Counted from the stretch's first letter, positions 1 to 10,783 are shown. The stretch is 64,000 nucleotides of DNA from Coprinellus micaceus (GCA_951394405.1 OX596343.1:1-64000), one strand, 5' to 3'. Numbers and translations are program-made. The notes: generated from the letters alone by a model not told the origin.

Positions 1-111
1 ACCCTAACCCTAACCCTAACCCTAACCCTAACCCTAACCCTAACCCTAACCCTAACCCTAACCCTAACCCTAACCCTAACCCTAACCCTAACCCCTAACC
101 CTAACCCTAAC
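1..111. repeat. Telomere repeat tract (CCCTAA)n
   Basis: About eighteen head-to-tail CCCTAA units fill the first 111 bases. One unit near base 91 carries an extra C (ACCCCTAA), and the last unit decays into CGCTACAGCT. The C-rich strand reads 5' to 3' into the window, which is the orientation expected for the left end of a chromosome, so the window begins at or very near the physical terminus. The implied G-strand is TTAGGG, common in filamentous fungi. Confidence 0.98.
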
Positions 112-389
112 GCTACAGCTGAAATTTCATTTGGTAGTAAGGTAGAGGGTTATAACCAAGGGCGACTTGCATTGTGGGATAGGCATGATCCCCTGCTAAG
201 TATCACCCGAGGCAATAACGAGGATCTATCGAGTGACCAGCGCTCGCATTGCTACCCTGAGGGAGGTGGAGGTGGAGGATGTGGCTGTACTGATATGGTT
301 TGTTTGTTTCTAAAGGCAAAGAGGTTTGGGAGTTGGCGGTGGTGACGTGTCACTTGGCTTTGATTCGACTTGGTTCGATTGCGCTTGCG
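112..389. other. Telomere-proximal spacer, no gene seen
   Basis: This stretch between the telomere tract and the first spliced gene has no tandem repeats and no convincing start codon with a sustained frame. A frame continuous with the next gene stays open from roughly base 300, so an earlier exon there is possible. No promoter element is clear. Confidence 0.5.
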
Positions 390-1744
390 ATGATGCCGAG
401 GACCAGTACGTACAGGGGCGTGGAAGGGTCTGTGGTTGAGTCACTAACGTGTGATTGTCTTTACTAGCCAGGGTTTGTAAGTGGTATTATGAGCCGTTGA
501 TTGGGTTGGATCTGAAGGGATCACAGATAGTGTGAATAGGATAGATAGCGCCAAAGTGGAGGTGGTGGGGGGGGCGAAAACGCTTGTAAGTGGGACCAGA
601 ATGCTGGGCGCCAAGTCATACTAATGTTTACTAGTCTTATCTTATCGTGGTGTGTCCATCTGATGCGAGGTGGATTCCGACGTTACTGACAACAAAAAAG
701 TGGGCAGGCTACGGTAGCGTTAGGTATGCTCCGCTTTTTCTAGTGGTCGACACCATAACCGATCGTACTAGCGCGACTTGGCAAGACGCGAATACAATCC
801 AGACTTGCCCGGGCGTTGCCTGCGAGTTCTGGAGGCTTGCAGAAGAAGGTCCGAAGGGAACTTGGAAAGTACCTGACGATAAATATGGTGAGCGTAACGG
901 AGTTTAGGAGTGTATTCTTCTGACATTGTGGTTAGCTGAGTACGCAGCCAAGAGTGATGAAAGGGTTAGTGAGGCTTCCCGGTATGGGGTGGAGATGGTG
1001 GTTGGGGAGGAGCAGGAGGTACCGCCAGAAGATCAATTCGTGGACGTTCGTTCTCTCTGGCTCCCTCCAATGAAGCTAGGTTACGAACACCTGTCGACGG
1101 AGAATAGGTTTCATGTTGTGTTGAACAGTATTGAGAAGGGGGGTGCTGGGGGAGAGGGAGGTATCGACGGCGCGGCGTTGTACAAAAAGTTGAAGAAGGA
1201 AAGTAAAGATGAGGACGCAGATTGGAGGCAAGGGACTTGCACTGTGAGTGCTGCTGATATGTGTGGTAGCCACGATGCTAACGATTACGATGGAAGATTT
1301 GCCTTGAAGAGCACGGGGAATTGTCAATCTTATTGGCATGCAATTGCACGGGTCGTCGATATAGCGCGGTTCGTAATTGATGGTTGAATTATTGTATGTG
1401 ACTCTAATAGTGAGTTTTAGGTCTGTTTGGAAGCATGGATGCTGGGAAGGGCAGAGAGTAACGAGGAGGTGGGGAGGGAGGTGGAGTGGCCCCTGGCCTC
1501 GTGTCCCACATGCCGCGGTGTTGTGGTGCCTGTGCATTGCGAATGGATTGAATACAGCCAGGATGAGACGGAGAAGAGAAAGGCCGCAGCACGGGAGGCG
1601 AGAAAGGCGAGAAAGAGGGCCAAGAGGCAGACGGAGGAAGGGAAGCAAAAGGAGAAGGAGAGGAGAAAGAATCGAAAAAACAGGAAGAAGGGCCAGGATA
1701 GCGGTTCGGTGGGTGACCTGGGTGGAGTATCGGGTTCGGGATAG
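390..1744 (+). CDS. Predicted five-exon subtelomeric protein, unknown function
   Basis: No family recognised. Frame-consistent exons are 390-405, 468-529, 635-887, 936-1372 and 1421-1744, giving about 363 aa. Introns 888-935 and 1373-1420 have fungal donors and AG acceptors, and both splices keep phase exactly, which is the main evidence for a real gene. Intron 1 (406-467) starts GTACGT and ends CTAAC...CTAG. Intron 2 is the weakest part: a strong GTAAGT-CTAAT-TAG intron exists at 586-634, but phase favours a donor at 530. Residues 1-250 mix hydrophobic and acidic stretches. The last exon has a CPTC motif followed by a coiled, strongly Lys/Arg/Glu-rich tail, as in nuclear or nucleic-acid-binding proteins. 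The gene ends only 1.7 kb from the chromosome tip. The N-terminus is uncertain; the three downstream exons are well supported. Confidence 0.55.
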
Positions 1745-2299
1745 GTGTTACGAGTTGTATGACTTGGGAGGCTGAATTGAAAGGATGGGATCTTGAGAGC
1801 TTGTCAAGTCGAGGCGTGAGAGGGATGTACGAAGACGGTGACGATGAGTCGATCGTGAGCACACTTGAGAGGTTGGATACCGGAAGGACACACTTAGGAT
1901 CCACGCAACAAGTGACGAGAACGTCAGTCTGAACGAGATTGAAGCGGGTCGATGATATGGTCAAGTGAGGAATATCAGAGAATACGGATCCAGGTGTGAG
2001 TAAGAAGAGTTCTCGTCGTTATGTGGCGCTATCTGAGTACAATTGATTTGATTTGAAGGGGGGGATTTCTGGTGGGTGGCTTCACAAGGCTGGTATGGGA
2101 ACGGGTAGGTGGAATGAGCCAACATATACACCCCACTCCGCATGAAGCTGTTCCACCTAGGCGTCGGATTGAATGGATTGTTCGGGCTGTGGTGCCTTTG
2201 AATGGTAAGATTGATATCGAGTAGCAGAGGGCCGGGAGTGGTACCTGGATATTGGCTGAGGCGATAGGAATAGTGGACCTATGATGATCCTGTAAGGCT
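1745..2299. other. Intergenic, no gene seen
   Basis: Only short, unsupported frames occur here. Minus-strand exons of the neighbouring coiled-coil gene could extend into 2160-2300 through an intron starting GTACGC and ending CCTTACAG near 2290, but the frame beyond is not convincing. No repeats seen. Confidence 0.4.
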
Positions 2300-2578
2300 T
2301 CAGAGGGAGTAAGAGCGTGAGGAGGGGGGAGGTGAGCGTACCGGAGGCTGTTCCCTGCGTTCCGAGCATGTACAAAGCCGCAATCTCTTCTTGAGTTCCT
2401 TGAGTTGGGCGTTCAGTCGACCCTTGTCCAAGACGAGGGTGTGGTAGTAAGCGGATTGTGAGTCGACTCGGCGCTGAAGTTCGGCCTTTTCAGCTTGGGC
2501 GAGTTGAAGCTCGAGCTTAAGCTGCTCGACTATGAGGTCCCGAAGGTCGTCGGAATCGCTGTCAGAGTCGGACTGCAT
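2300..2578 (-). CDS. Small acidic coiled-coil protein
   Basis: A 92-codon frame starts at the ATG at 2578, preceded by a good CCACC context on the minus strand. The first dozen residues are an acidic Ser/Asp run (SDSDSDSDD). Residues about 15-68 form a clear heptad-patterned coiled coil rich in Leu, Gln and Glu, ending in a basic Lys-Lys-Arg patch, then a Cys-x-Cys and a Pro/Ser-rich tail. No basic region precedes the zipper, so it is not a standard bZIP factor. The C-terminus may be altered by an intron near 2340, where a GTACGC donor lies in the last codons. An upstream in-frame extension to about 2764 lacks a preferred start. Function unknown; a dimerising or scaffolding role is only inference. 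Confidence 0.5.
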   Translation of the reverse strand: MQSDSDSDSDDLRDLIVEQLKLELQLAQAEKAELQRRVDSQSAYYHTLVLDKGRLNAQLKELKKRLRLCTCSERREQPPVRSPPPSSRSYSL

Positions 2579-2949
2579 GGTGGAAAGTTGGGTGTTTGGG
2601 ATGATGGTTAGAGGTGAGTGTGACGAAGGGGGTGGCCCGGCTTGTGACATTGATGGGCCAGGGTTAGGTCCCCTGGGAGAAGCATGCTTGGATTGAAGGC
2701 TGTAGTGGTGAGGATGGGAAAGAAGGAATGTCGTATGCCATATCCGGTACCTCAATTGCCACATTGGAGGGTAGGCGGCTTAATTTGACGTAGAAAAGCG
2801 AGGGCATGGCGTTTTCTGACAGTCGAGCATGGTGGTAGCGTGGTAGCTGTCAAAGCGTACGAAGAATCGGCGTTACTCGACAAATGGACACCCATAAAGG
2901 AAGAGTTGGGGATCCGCGTTACGCGAGGAGGTATTAGGGAGGGTTGAGT

Positions 2950-4346
2950 TATTCAAGTGGTGTTCTCTCTTCCAAAAGTCATGGTCCTTTGCATCACTTG
3001 CCGCCGGAAGGGTCCTATGGTCATGTCGGGCAGTGGGTTAAGGCTAATGTCGCAAGGCGAGTGTTATTCGCTAACAAAGTTTGGCCGGATGATTCAAGTG
3101 GACTTGAGTTTTGAACATGGAGAATGTCGACGTGGTAGGATCTTAGCATGCTATCAACACGATGACGTGGATCGCGTTTGTCCGGTGCCGTTGTGTATCC
3201 TGAGACGATATAGATTTCAAGTTACGGGGACGCCGTTTTATTTCTGGCAGCGTTGGCTGAAAGGATCAACATTGATCGAGGGACCTTTGAAAGTGTCGGG
3301 CGAGTGCGACTGTTTGCTCCCCTTCCAGGGTTCTTTGTTGTGGATGGAGGACGTAAAGAGGAACTACGGGCAATGTTTGAGGATCGCCTCAAGGCTTGGG
3401 ACTTCTGAAGGCCCACCCTGGGATCGTTGTGGGTTGGAGTGAAAGGCACAATACTCCTCATTGCTCTGCAGGGTCTTGGGTGGCGTTCGGCGGAATAACC
3501 GGAGGAGAGGGCGGGGGAGCGTTTAAGGACAGGCTAGGCTTGGTCATGGGAGAGCGTCCCATGGGTGACGAGTTGGAAGGAGTCACCATCTTGACCGTGG
3601 CGAGACTTGACGGAAGAAAGGGGAGAAGGCTGGTCATGGAGAGGATGATTAGGGAGCTTGTTGGGGTGGATGGGTATGAAGTGATGGAGGAGGGCTGTTT
3701 CAGAGTGGGAGAGGGCGACTTGCAGAGGAAATTCGTGAATGGGTTAGAGGAGATCAAACTTGACCGAAAGGTATATGGATTCCTCCCAAAGGGCCCGGCG
3801 TGGAGGAGCTGGGTTTATTCTCCGAGGCGTTTGTGGGGGATGAGGGAGGTGAAGAGTGGAGAAATGCATTGGTCGGGCTGACACAGTTTGATCGTGGAGA
3901 CAGAGGAAAGCGTCAAGATATGTGAAGGAAAGTGGTATTGACATATTGGACGGGTTTGCTTGAATGAGTCGCGTGGGTTACCTGGCTGCAAAGTATACGC
4001 CCGTCTGGAGTGCGTTGATGGGGCATGGAAGCGGGAAATGGCGAGATTTCTCTTGCCGACGTCGTATGTCAGGAAGGACTTCAAGATCGTGGACTATGTC
4101 GACTTTAAAGATGGGTATGGGTGTCAGTATAGCGGTTTTGTGAAGGGCTGGGTGTTGGACTCGGGAATGTGGATTGTCCAGGAAAAGAGGACGGTGAGTT
4201 TGGTTGGGTATCGCAAAATCAGGCACAACTGAAGGGTGAAATAGGGAGGCACGTATGCGGTTGTACCGAGTAACCTAGAGTTTGCTGGAAACTTACCGGT
4301 TATCAAGGATGCGATGGATAGCGTTCAGGGATTGGAGGGGGAGTGA
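2950..4346 (+). pseudogene. Frame-broken relic of a larger protein gene
   Basis: Protein-like sequence continues along the plus strand but hops between frames: about 2965-3110 (contains GSYGHVGQWVKANVARRVLF), 3213-3395, 3396-3800 (contains TILTVARLDGRKGRR), 3800-3920 and 3942-4193. A clean 51-base intron (4194-4244, GTGAGT to AATAG) then joins a last exon 4245-4346. Frame changes near 3395 and 3797 have no plausible intron, and a TGA sits at 3939. The simplest reading is a gene with several one-base indels, or assembly errors in a working gene. The segment around VARLDGRKGRR looks a little like the substrate-domain start of family-1/4 glycosyltransferases, but this is weak and no donor-sugar motif is visible. 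Confidence 0.45.
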
Positions 4347-4767
4347 GACTAATAGTACCTGGGGTGTGTAATTAGGATGAGAATGAATTGAAGTCGCAGC
4401 CCGTTGAATGGTGGTTGAAGCTGATGGGGCATGTGAGTAACAGATTCGGGAGTAGGGGTTTATAATGCTCTATATGTATTGGCTTGATCGGAAAGGATGC
4501 CTGACCGTGATAGTACCGAATAGATGACTAGTAGGTTAGTCCAGTATGATTGGTACCCAATGGCAGGAATCACTTGCTATGAGGCATTTGGCCTTGGTTA
4601 ATTGAGTGTTACACACACGAACTCGGTTGCAAAGTCAAAGGGACCTGCCCTCAAGTCCGTGCATGAGGTGGGGGAAAAGCCATTTGTGAGAAGGCGCCCG
4701 ACAGAGTTCCAAACAGAGTCACTCTGGGGGAAGAGTGCCGAACTCATATTTAATTGGACCGAGCACA
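4347..4767. other. Intergenic, no gene seen
   Basis: A+T-richer spacer between the gene relic and the minisatellite. Frames at 4598-4814 on both strands run into the repeat array and have no coding signature. Confidence 0.5.
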
Positions 4768-5575
4768 GTCGGGTCCATCCCCCCAATTCCCAAACGACCA
4801 ATGTGTACTACTAACCGCCCCAAAAGAGTAGCGTTCATCCACATTGGATAGCCCCCCCCAATTCCCAAACGGCCAATGCGTACTACTAACCGCCCCAAAA
4901 GAGTAGCGTTCATCCACATTTGACGGCCTCCCCCAATTCCCAAATGACCATCCGAAGTGAACGACCCAAGAGAGCAGCGTTAACCCACATTGGATAGCCC
5001 CCCCCAATTCCCAAATGACCAATGCGTACTACTAACCGCCCCAAAAGAGTAGCGTTCATCCACATTTGACGGCCTCCCCCAATTCCCAAATGACCATCCG
5101 AAGTCAACGACCCAAGAGAGCAGCGTTAACCCACATTGGATAGCCCCCCCCAATTCCCAAACGACCAATGTGTACTACTAACCGCCCCAAAAGAGTAGCG
5201 TTCATCCACATTGGATAGCCCCCCCCAATTCCCAAACGACCAATGTGTACTACTAACCGCCCCGAAAGAGTAGCGTTCATCCACATTTGACGGTCTCCCC
5301 CAATTCCCAAATGACCAATGCGTACTACTAACCGCCCCGAAAGAGTAGCGTTCATCCACATTGGACGGTCTCCCCCAATTCCCAAATGGCCAATGCGTAC
5401 TACTAACCGCCCCAAAAGAGTAGCTTTCATCCACATTGGATAGCCCCCCCCAATTCCCAAACGGCCAATGCGTACTACTAACCGCCCCAAAAGAGTAGCG
5501 TTCATCCACATTTGACGGTCTCCCCCAATTCCCAAACGACCATCCATAGTCAATGACCCAAGATGGCGGCCCCCA
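4768..5575. repeat. 75-bp minisatellite, about 11 copies
   Basis: The landmark CAATTCCCAAA recurs at 4784, 4859, 4934, 5005, 5080, 5151, 5226, 5301, 5376, 5451 and 5526, so the period is 75 bases except for two 71-base units. Each unit holds a C-run, the landmark, a variable ACGACCAATG-like stretch and a conserved stretch ending in CATCCACATT. Units differ by a few substitutions, and variants (TTGGATAG versus TTTGACGG) alternate in a higher-order pattern. Because 75 is a multiple of three, minus-strand frames stay open and give long artificial 25-residue repeat peptides. No start context, intron or non-repetitive flank supports real coding. Confidence 0.95.
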
Positions 5576-5689
5576 GTCCTACTCAAAGACGGGTCGTAAA
5601 CTACTAACCACCTTGGAAAGGCAGAGCTAATTCACGTCCCGTCTTTATCAATCCCCCAAGTCCATCCCTATTGAAAGAGTTAGTTATGC

Positions 5690-6045
5690 AGTACAAGGGT
5701 CGTCAGCAAGTGTAGCCAAGTGACTAGTGGTAGTCAAAGTTCCAAAGTCACATTCGTTACGAACGTACAAGTGCAAGGAACAGACAATCAGATTGTAAGT
5801 AAGTAGTTTGAATACAAGGGTCGTCAGCAAGTGTAGCCAAGTGAGTACTAGTCAGGGTTTGTCAAGAGCGTACAAGTGAACGGAAAAGGCGACCAGAGTG
5901 TAAGTTGACAGTCAAGGGCAAAAGTAATTTGAATACAAGGGTCGTCAGCAAGTGTAGCCAAGTGAGTACTAGTCAAAGTATGTCAAGAGCGTACAAGTGA
6001 ACGGAAAAGGCGACCAGAGTGTAAGTTGACAGTAGGCCAAGGTAA
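5690..6045. repeat. About 121-bp tandem repeat, three copies
   Basis: The string ACAAGGGTCGTCAGCAAGTG begins near 5692, 5813 and 5935, each copy followed by TAGCCAAGTGA, a CTAGT-containing spacer and GTACAAGTG. Copies 2 and 3 are the most alike (GAACGGAAAAGGCGACCAGA in both); copy 1 is more diverged. The array directly follows the 75-bp minisatellite. Confidence 0.85.
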
Positions 6046-6162
6046 AAGGGTGGACCAGAGTAATACAGCGCCAGGTTGACCGACTAGAGGGTGCCGGTAC
6101 AGAGCGTTCCAAGAGAGACCAGGAATGGGTTTCATTTGGGTGTAAAGTAGGTGAATGGCACG

Positions 6163-6292
6163 TAAGGGTGGCTCTACGATATGGCCGGGGTACCTAGACC
6201 CATGAACCTCTTTCATCAGAGCGAGTCTATCACCCCGTTGGCTGAATATCCATAGATCAGAGTACAGCAGCGTTCTCGCAAGCCACCCTTAT
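6163..6292. repeat. 127-bp inverted-end repeat, copy 1
   Basis: The unit starts AAGGGTGGCT (6164) and ends AGCCACCCTT (6290), a perfect 10-base terminal inverted repeat. A second copy begins 151 bases downstream. The size and inverted ends resemble a small non-autonomous DNA element (MITE-like), but no target-site duplication is evident and the direct tandem arrangement also fits an ordinary tandem duplication. Confidence 0.6.
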
Positions 6293-6314
6293 CGCGGAAT
6301 TCGTTAGACCTACT

Positions 6315-6443
6315 AGGGGTGGCTCTACGATACGGCCGAGGTACCTAGACCCATGAACCTCTTTCATCAGGGCGAGTCTATCACCCCGTTGGCGGAATAT
6401 CCATAGATCAGAGTACAACAGCGTTCTTGAAAGCCACCCTTAT
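6315..6443. repeat. 127-bp inverted-end repeat, copy 2
   Basis: Second copy of the unit beginning at 6164, differing at a handful of bases (for example TACGGCCGAGG for TATGGCCGGGG). It keeps the AGCCACCCTT right end at 6432-6441, while the left end has one change (AGGGGTGGCT). Confidence 0.6.
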
Positions 6444-7847
6444 CATTGTAGTCCAGTACTAGCCCGACAATATGTCGAGCGTTCCCTTCCTAGGGTAGGT
6501 TTAGGGGAGCGGGCGGCCAGTTTGTACCTGCGCACGGCGAGTAGTGCAATTACTGCCCACCATTTCGTGTGGGAACGTTTTGGGTGTGTGTGGTGGATGA
6601 ACGTGTGATGAGGGGTGGGGGTGGGGGGTGACGGGGGTAACTGCGGTTGCTTGCCTGTGAAAGGGAGGCTTGGTGAGATCATCCGGGCTGGCGTAAATGA
6701 ACGGGTTCATATGGGTAGTCAGTTTTTATGGTGTATAAGGAGAGGACGGTTTGGCGAGCAGAAAACGAGTGTGGTGTTAGGTTGATGCGTCCAGGGGTCG
6801 AATAGTGAAGGCGGGGAGAGTAGCAAGGCAGAACGTGATGAGTGTTAAATGGGGAATTTTCGTTCCTTCGCCTTGGGGTAGCATTAAAAGGCGAGAACAC
6901 CTACAAGCTTGGTTTATGGAGGACTTGCACCCTGACCGTGAATAAAAATCTGGGACTCGAGTATTGAGATGTTGCCCTTCTATGGACGAACCTAGCGAAC
7001 TGGTCTTGCACCGTGCTCAAGCACATGCCTTCAACACGGTGTCGCAGCGTTTCTCTCGTTGATATGCCTGCCCCCGACGAACCAAACCCGTTTCCGCATG
7101 TTTGGGTCATTGAGGAGTCGAGCGGGTGTCACTTTCTCAGGGTCCGCAACTGTGTATATTGTTCTAGGACGGGCAGCACATGCAGAAATGCTAATAACCG
7201 AAACCGTAAAGCGCCGAAGGAAGCGAGCAGGGAAGGCTGCATCCATTGATTGTGGCGGAATGGACAATAAATAACCTTGCGTGCGACAAGGGGGCCCCGG
7301 CCCGGAAATCCCGGACCGGACGATAGTATAGATAGTTCCCCTCCGAACCCCTACCAAAACTTTTTGACCCCACCCAAAATATTTATTTTGGGGTGGAATC
7401 TGATATGCCTTGCAGGATTTGCATTATAAATGGACTTGGATTGTGTCCTGCTGGCTCAAATACATCCAGGTTGTCACATTTAGCCCACACTCCAATTGAC
7501 ACCAGCCCCAGCGATGTAATCACTGCAGCACCTCTGACTGTGACACATCCTTCTAATTTGGGTGTGGCAGACACAGTCAAGCTCAGATGAGGAAAGTGAG
7601 TATTGAATTGGACCTCAGACACCCAAATGTGTGTGAGTGTGGGGACATCGTTGATTTCAAGGGCGTGAGGGTAAGCGCCCGTGACACGTGACATCCTACA
7701 TTACTATATTTGGTAGATAATTCCCACATATAGATAGATAGTTCACCCTCGGGCCCTTGACAAAACTTTTCAACGTCTGGTCCAAAGTTTACGAAGTTCC
7801 ACCCCCTTGGCGTGCGATGCGGGCGGTTCCCTTCTGAACTTGGTACC
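6444..7847. other. Poorly coding stretch with short Cys-containing frames
   Basis: No firm gene. On the plus strand, an ATG at 7025 opens a 74-codon frame to 7249 with a Cys-x2-Cys-x6-Cys cluster (CVYCSRTGSTC) and a basic C-terminus. On the minus strand, a 102-codon frame (7383-7694) has no recognisable domain. Both could be relics. The segment 7290-7400 contains repeated CCCC/AAAA-rich phrases but no ordered array. Confidence 0.3.
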
Positions 7848-8798
7848 TCAAATCATATTCACGTATTCTGCCGGAACAAGGTGGGGCAGACGTGAATAGG
7901 TTGTGTTTGTTGCGTGGATTTGTGGGATCGCATTGAGGTTTGTGGAAAAGGGCCTTCGCGCCGTGGAACCCAGCGGGTGGGCATCTGGATGAATGATTGT
8001 GACCCGATTGAGCTGGGCCCATTGCCCGTTGTGGAGGTGAAGTATAACGGCGGGTATATTGTGGTGGCCGATCTCAAGGATCCAAAGGCTGGGCGTCCCT
8101 TGAGCGAGGTAACCAAGGATAGATGATTGCATGTTTGGTCCCAGGATCCGAAAACGGCGGATAGAGGCCAGTGAAGCCAGGCTTGCTGCGATCCGGGGCG
8201 TACCCACTGTCATGAGTTGCCAATCGCAGTCCAGTGCCAAGTCTTTCAAAGAAGGCATAGCGATGGACCGGAAAAAGAGGTATAAAAGGTAGCTCCGGAT
8301 TCCCCTTGTATGGATGTAGAGGCTCTGAAGGTGGGGAAGAGCCTGGTCATTGAGAACGATAGGGATGGAGTCGGCGCCGTGGAGGTGGAGGTGTTTCAAG
8401 GCGGTAAAAGTTGGGGAAATGGGCCGGGCCAACTTTGTGCCAATGACCGCGAGGTGTGTAATGCACGTCTCGTCCAGGGCCAAATCAAGGTAGGCGCTTC
8501 CAGAGATGGCAAGCTGGCACAGGGATGTTGATCCACGAAAGGCGATCAGCGCTTGACAATCTTCTGTGTAAGACGCCATCGAAGGGAGGAGAGAGACTTG
8601 GAGGAGTGGGAGATGGTTGGCGGGGAGAGAGAGAACATTTACGTTGGAGGGGGGGCCGAGTAGGAGTCTGCAAAGGCTTTTGCCAATGGGTATAGTGAGA
8701 CCCCTCAGCCTTGAAAATGGGCGGGGGATGACGGAATCGCCAAAGCGTGGAAATGCTTCCTGAAGAGCGAAAACACTTGCGCTTTCGAGAGTGGAGTC
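7848..8798 (-). CDS. LRR-like (F-box/LRR type) protein, C-terminal exon
   Basis: A 316-codon frame runs from an intron acceptor (ACCGTTCAG, exon starting at 8798) to a stop at 7848-7850. Recurring leucine-rich steps, such as LKHLHLHG, LPHLQSLYI, MPSLKDLAL and PSLWILEI, mark a solenoid typical of the C-terminal half of fungal F-box/LRR proteins, which recruit substrates to SCF ubiquitin ligases. The F-box itself is not seen. A phase-0 joining exon could end at a GTACGC donor near 8866 (upstream frame open to about 9028), but that frame has no F-box-like sequence, so the start is unresolved. The gene lies on the same strand as the zinc-finger and helicase genes. The function is inferred from the repeat pattern only. 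Confidence 0.6.
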   Translation of the reverse strand, partial: DSTLESASVFALQEAFPRFGDSVIPRPFSRLRGLTIPIGKSLCRLLLGPPSNVNVLSLPANHLPLLQVSLLPSMASYTEDCQALIAFRGSTSLCQLAISGSAYLDLALDETCITHLAVIGTKLARPISPTFTALKHLHLHGADSIPIVLNDQALPHLQSLYIHTRGIRSYLLYLFFRSIAMPSLKDLALDCDWQLMTVGTPRIAASLASLASIRRFRILGPNMQSSILGYLAQGTPSLWILEIGHHNIPAVILHLHNGQWAQLNRVTIIHPDAHPLGSTARRPFSTNLNAIPQIHATNTTYSRLPHLVPAEYVNMI

Positions 8799-9323
8799 CT
8801 GAACGGTGTCTGCGTTTTAGATTGAGCCTGGGGAAGGGTCATCAGGCAGATTGTGAACAGGCGTACCCATGACTGAAGAGGTGGGAGGCAAGAGGGAACA
8901 GACAATGGGGGATTGCGATTCAAGGGATGACCCGACCCTGGAAACGTACGATATTGGGGTGTGGTGGAAGGGGTGGAGTGTTTGCCACACTGGGCGTTGC
9001 GGAAGGGTGATGGAGGGTGATGGATCAAAAGTCGATTACGAGGCTACATGTAGGGGTATGATCAACGCGGACGTAATTAAGAATCTACATGTGCGGAACT
9101 CGAAGGGGTTTGGGATCTACATGTAGGTGTGTTGACTTTCCGTCAGATCCATGAGTAACGTGGTTCTGGAATGGATACAATTGGGACCGAAGCTTTGCTG
9201 CAAATGAATACTGTAAGGACCCGAGAAAAAGTTCATATGATACAGAGGGTGAATGACAAGGAGAGCAGAAAGAAGGGTGAGACGAGCGCGAATGCATGAT
9301 GCCGAAAATGCAGGTGTGTGCGT

Positions 9324-10783
9324 TTATATGAGTTCTCCTGAGAAACCATCAGCTTCCTCCTCGATCGCTGGGTCAGATTGGGTGGTGAGTGGAAGTCCGA
9401 GGTCGTACTGCTTGAAGTTGGAGGAGTTTGGCAGTCCACGATGCTCAACGAGGGCCCAGAGCATGACGAGTACCGGAGGAAGAGTTTGGATCTTGGGCGA
9501 GTATCTAAGCCAGTTGAGGAACGCGTCATCGGTGATTGTGGTGAAGTCGAGCTTATTGGTGCCCGGACGTCCCGTAAGAAACTTTGCAAGAGCCATCATG
9601 GGAGGGTTATGGTCATTCCATTGGCGACGTGTTTTGAAGATGAAGGGGACAAGGAGGATCGAATCTTCTAAATGGCATTGCGCGTAGTCGCCGTCATGGT
9701 GAAAGGTGATCGCTTGTCCATTGTCGCCCTGGAAATAAAGCTAGGGGAGTTTAGAATGAGCAAAGGGGACAGGGGAGAGCGTTTAAAGGACTCACTCCAC
9801 CAGGGATATTGCATCTGTAACAGGTTTTATTTTTGTGTTCCAGGCCCCTCCTGAAGTCTTTGTAACCACCGTCTGGTTGGCTCCACCGGCAACTGTTGGT
9901 GGAGTGGTCGACGTTCATTTCGTTGAGGGTGTAGCAGCATGCACAATACTTGTCGCCAAGGAGGTTGGCTAGGGTATAGACGGCCTGCCAGGGAACGCCG
10001 TCCTCGGCGAGGGTGAGTGGCCTTCCAGAGGGGCCACGCATGACAGTGGTTGAGGCGGAGGAGGAAGGGCGTATGGATGGGTTAGGGGTTGCTAGCTTGA
10101 GGGACGGAGAGGAGTGGAAGAGCAAGTGCGAGGAGGAGGAGGAGGAGGAGGAGGAAGAAGATGAGGCCATGCCAACGTCTGCTTTGAAACGCTTTCCGAG
10201 GACAGGGGTGCTCGCATACGTTTCGCTGGTCCTTTTAAAGCTGGACTTGGGAGCTGGCGTTGAGAAAACGGGGGGACCCGAGGGCTGGCCAGGGTTGGAC
10301 CGAGTAGGCTTGGTGAGATTTGAAGTTGACGAGGAAGTGCCTTGGGAGGGGAGGGCTGATCTCGAGCCTTGTGGTATGCGGAAGAGTAGGGCAGAGGACG
10401 TAGTGTTGGAGGAGGAATCCGAGCTAGGGAAGTGTTAGCACAGACATAGGGTGAGGAAAAGATAAAAGGATGCAGTACCTTTCACCGTCTTCGTCGTGGC
10501 CGTTGGCGCAAGTCAACAGATGTTTCTGTGTAAAACGTCAAAATATAATACGCTCGGGGCGCCGAGGCGATCTCACGGCATGGTGTCGAGCATCCCGATC
10601 CAAACGTTGACAATATGGACATTCAAAGTTGGTACCCTTGGTCCGTTGAGCGAGAGAGGGCCTGACCCCAGGGGTCACGGTTATGGTGAGAGATTGAACC
10701 AAACACTTATATGCATGGCGTTCATCGAGTAGCGAATGGTCGCAGTTGACGCATCTGGAGGAGTGGTAGGTAACCGTGTCCAT
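9324..10783 (-). CDS. Zinc-finger protein related to the helicase C-terminus (four exons)
   Basis: Exons 10577-10783, 10479-10525, 9796-10423 and 9324-9728 splice in phase to about 428 aa; the introns are 51, 55 and 67 bases with GTGAGA, GTACTG and GTGAGT donors. Residues 11-75 hold CVNC and a CPYC...H...H-type finger completed across intron 1. Residues about 85-190 are Ser/Pro-rich and include a run of twelve Ser coded by an AGG/AGC-type microsatellite. Residues about 230-290 carry YCACC...C...CYRC. That last block matches the helicase C-terminus next door (CIVC...C...CFHC), and both genes have a phase-0 intron five residues after the final Cys, with Gly-Asp starting the next exon. The ATG at 10783 is the first after a TATAAA at 10848-10853; the gene starts just downstream of the helicase stop. 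Likely a zinc-binding nucleic-acid-associated protein derived from, or sharing ancestry with, a helicase tail. Confidence 0.75.

Noticed and set aside
4768..5575. CRISPR-like array reading of the repeats
   Set aside because: Units are contiguous and diverged with no unique spacers, and the genome is eukaryotic.
4719..5586. Long minus-strand frames encoding 25-residue repeats
   Set aside because: They are a by-product of the 75-base minisatellite period: two other frames are open too, and there is no start context, intron or unique flanking domain.
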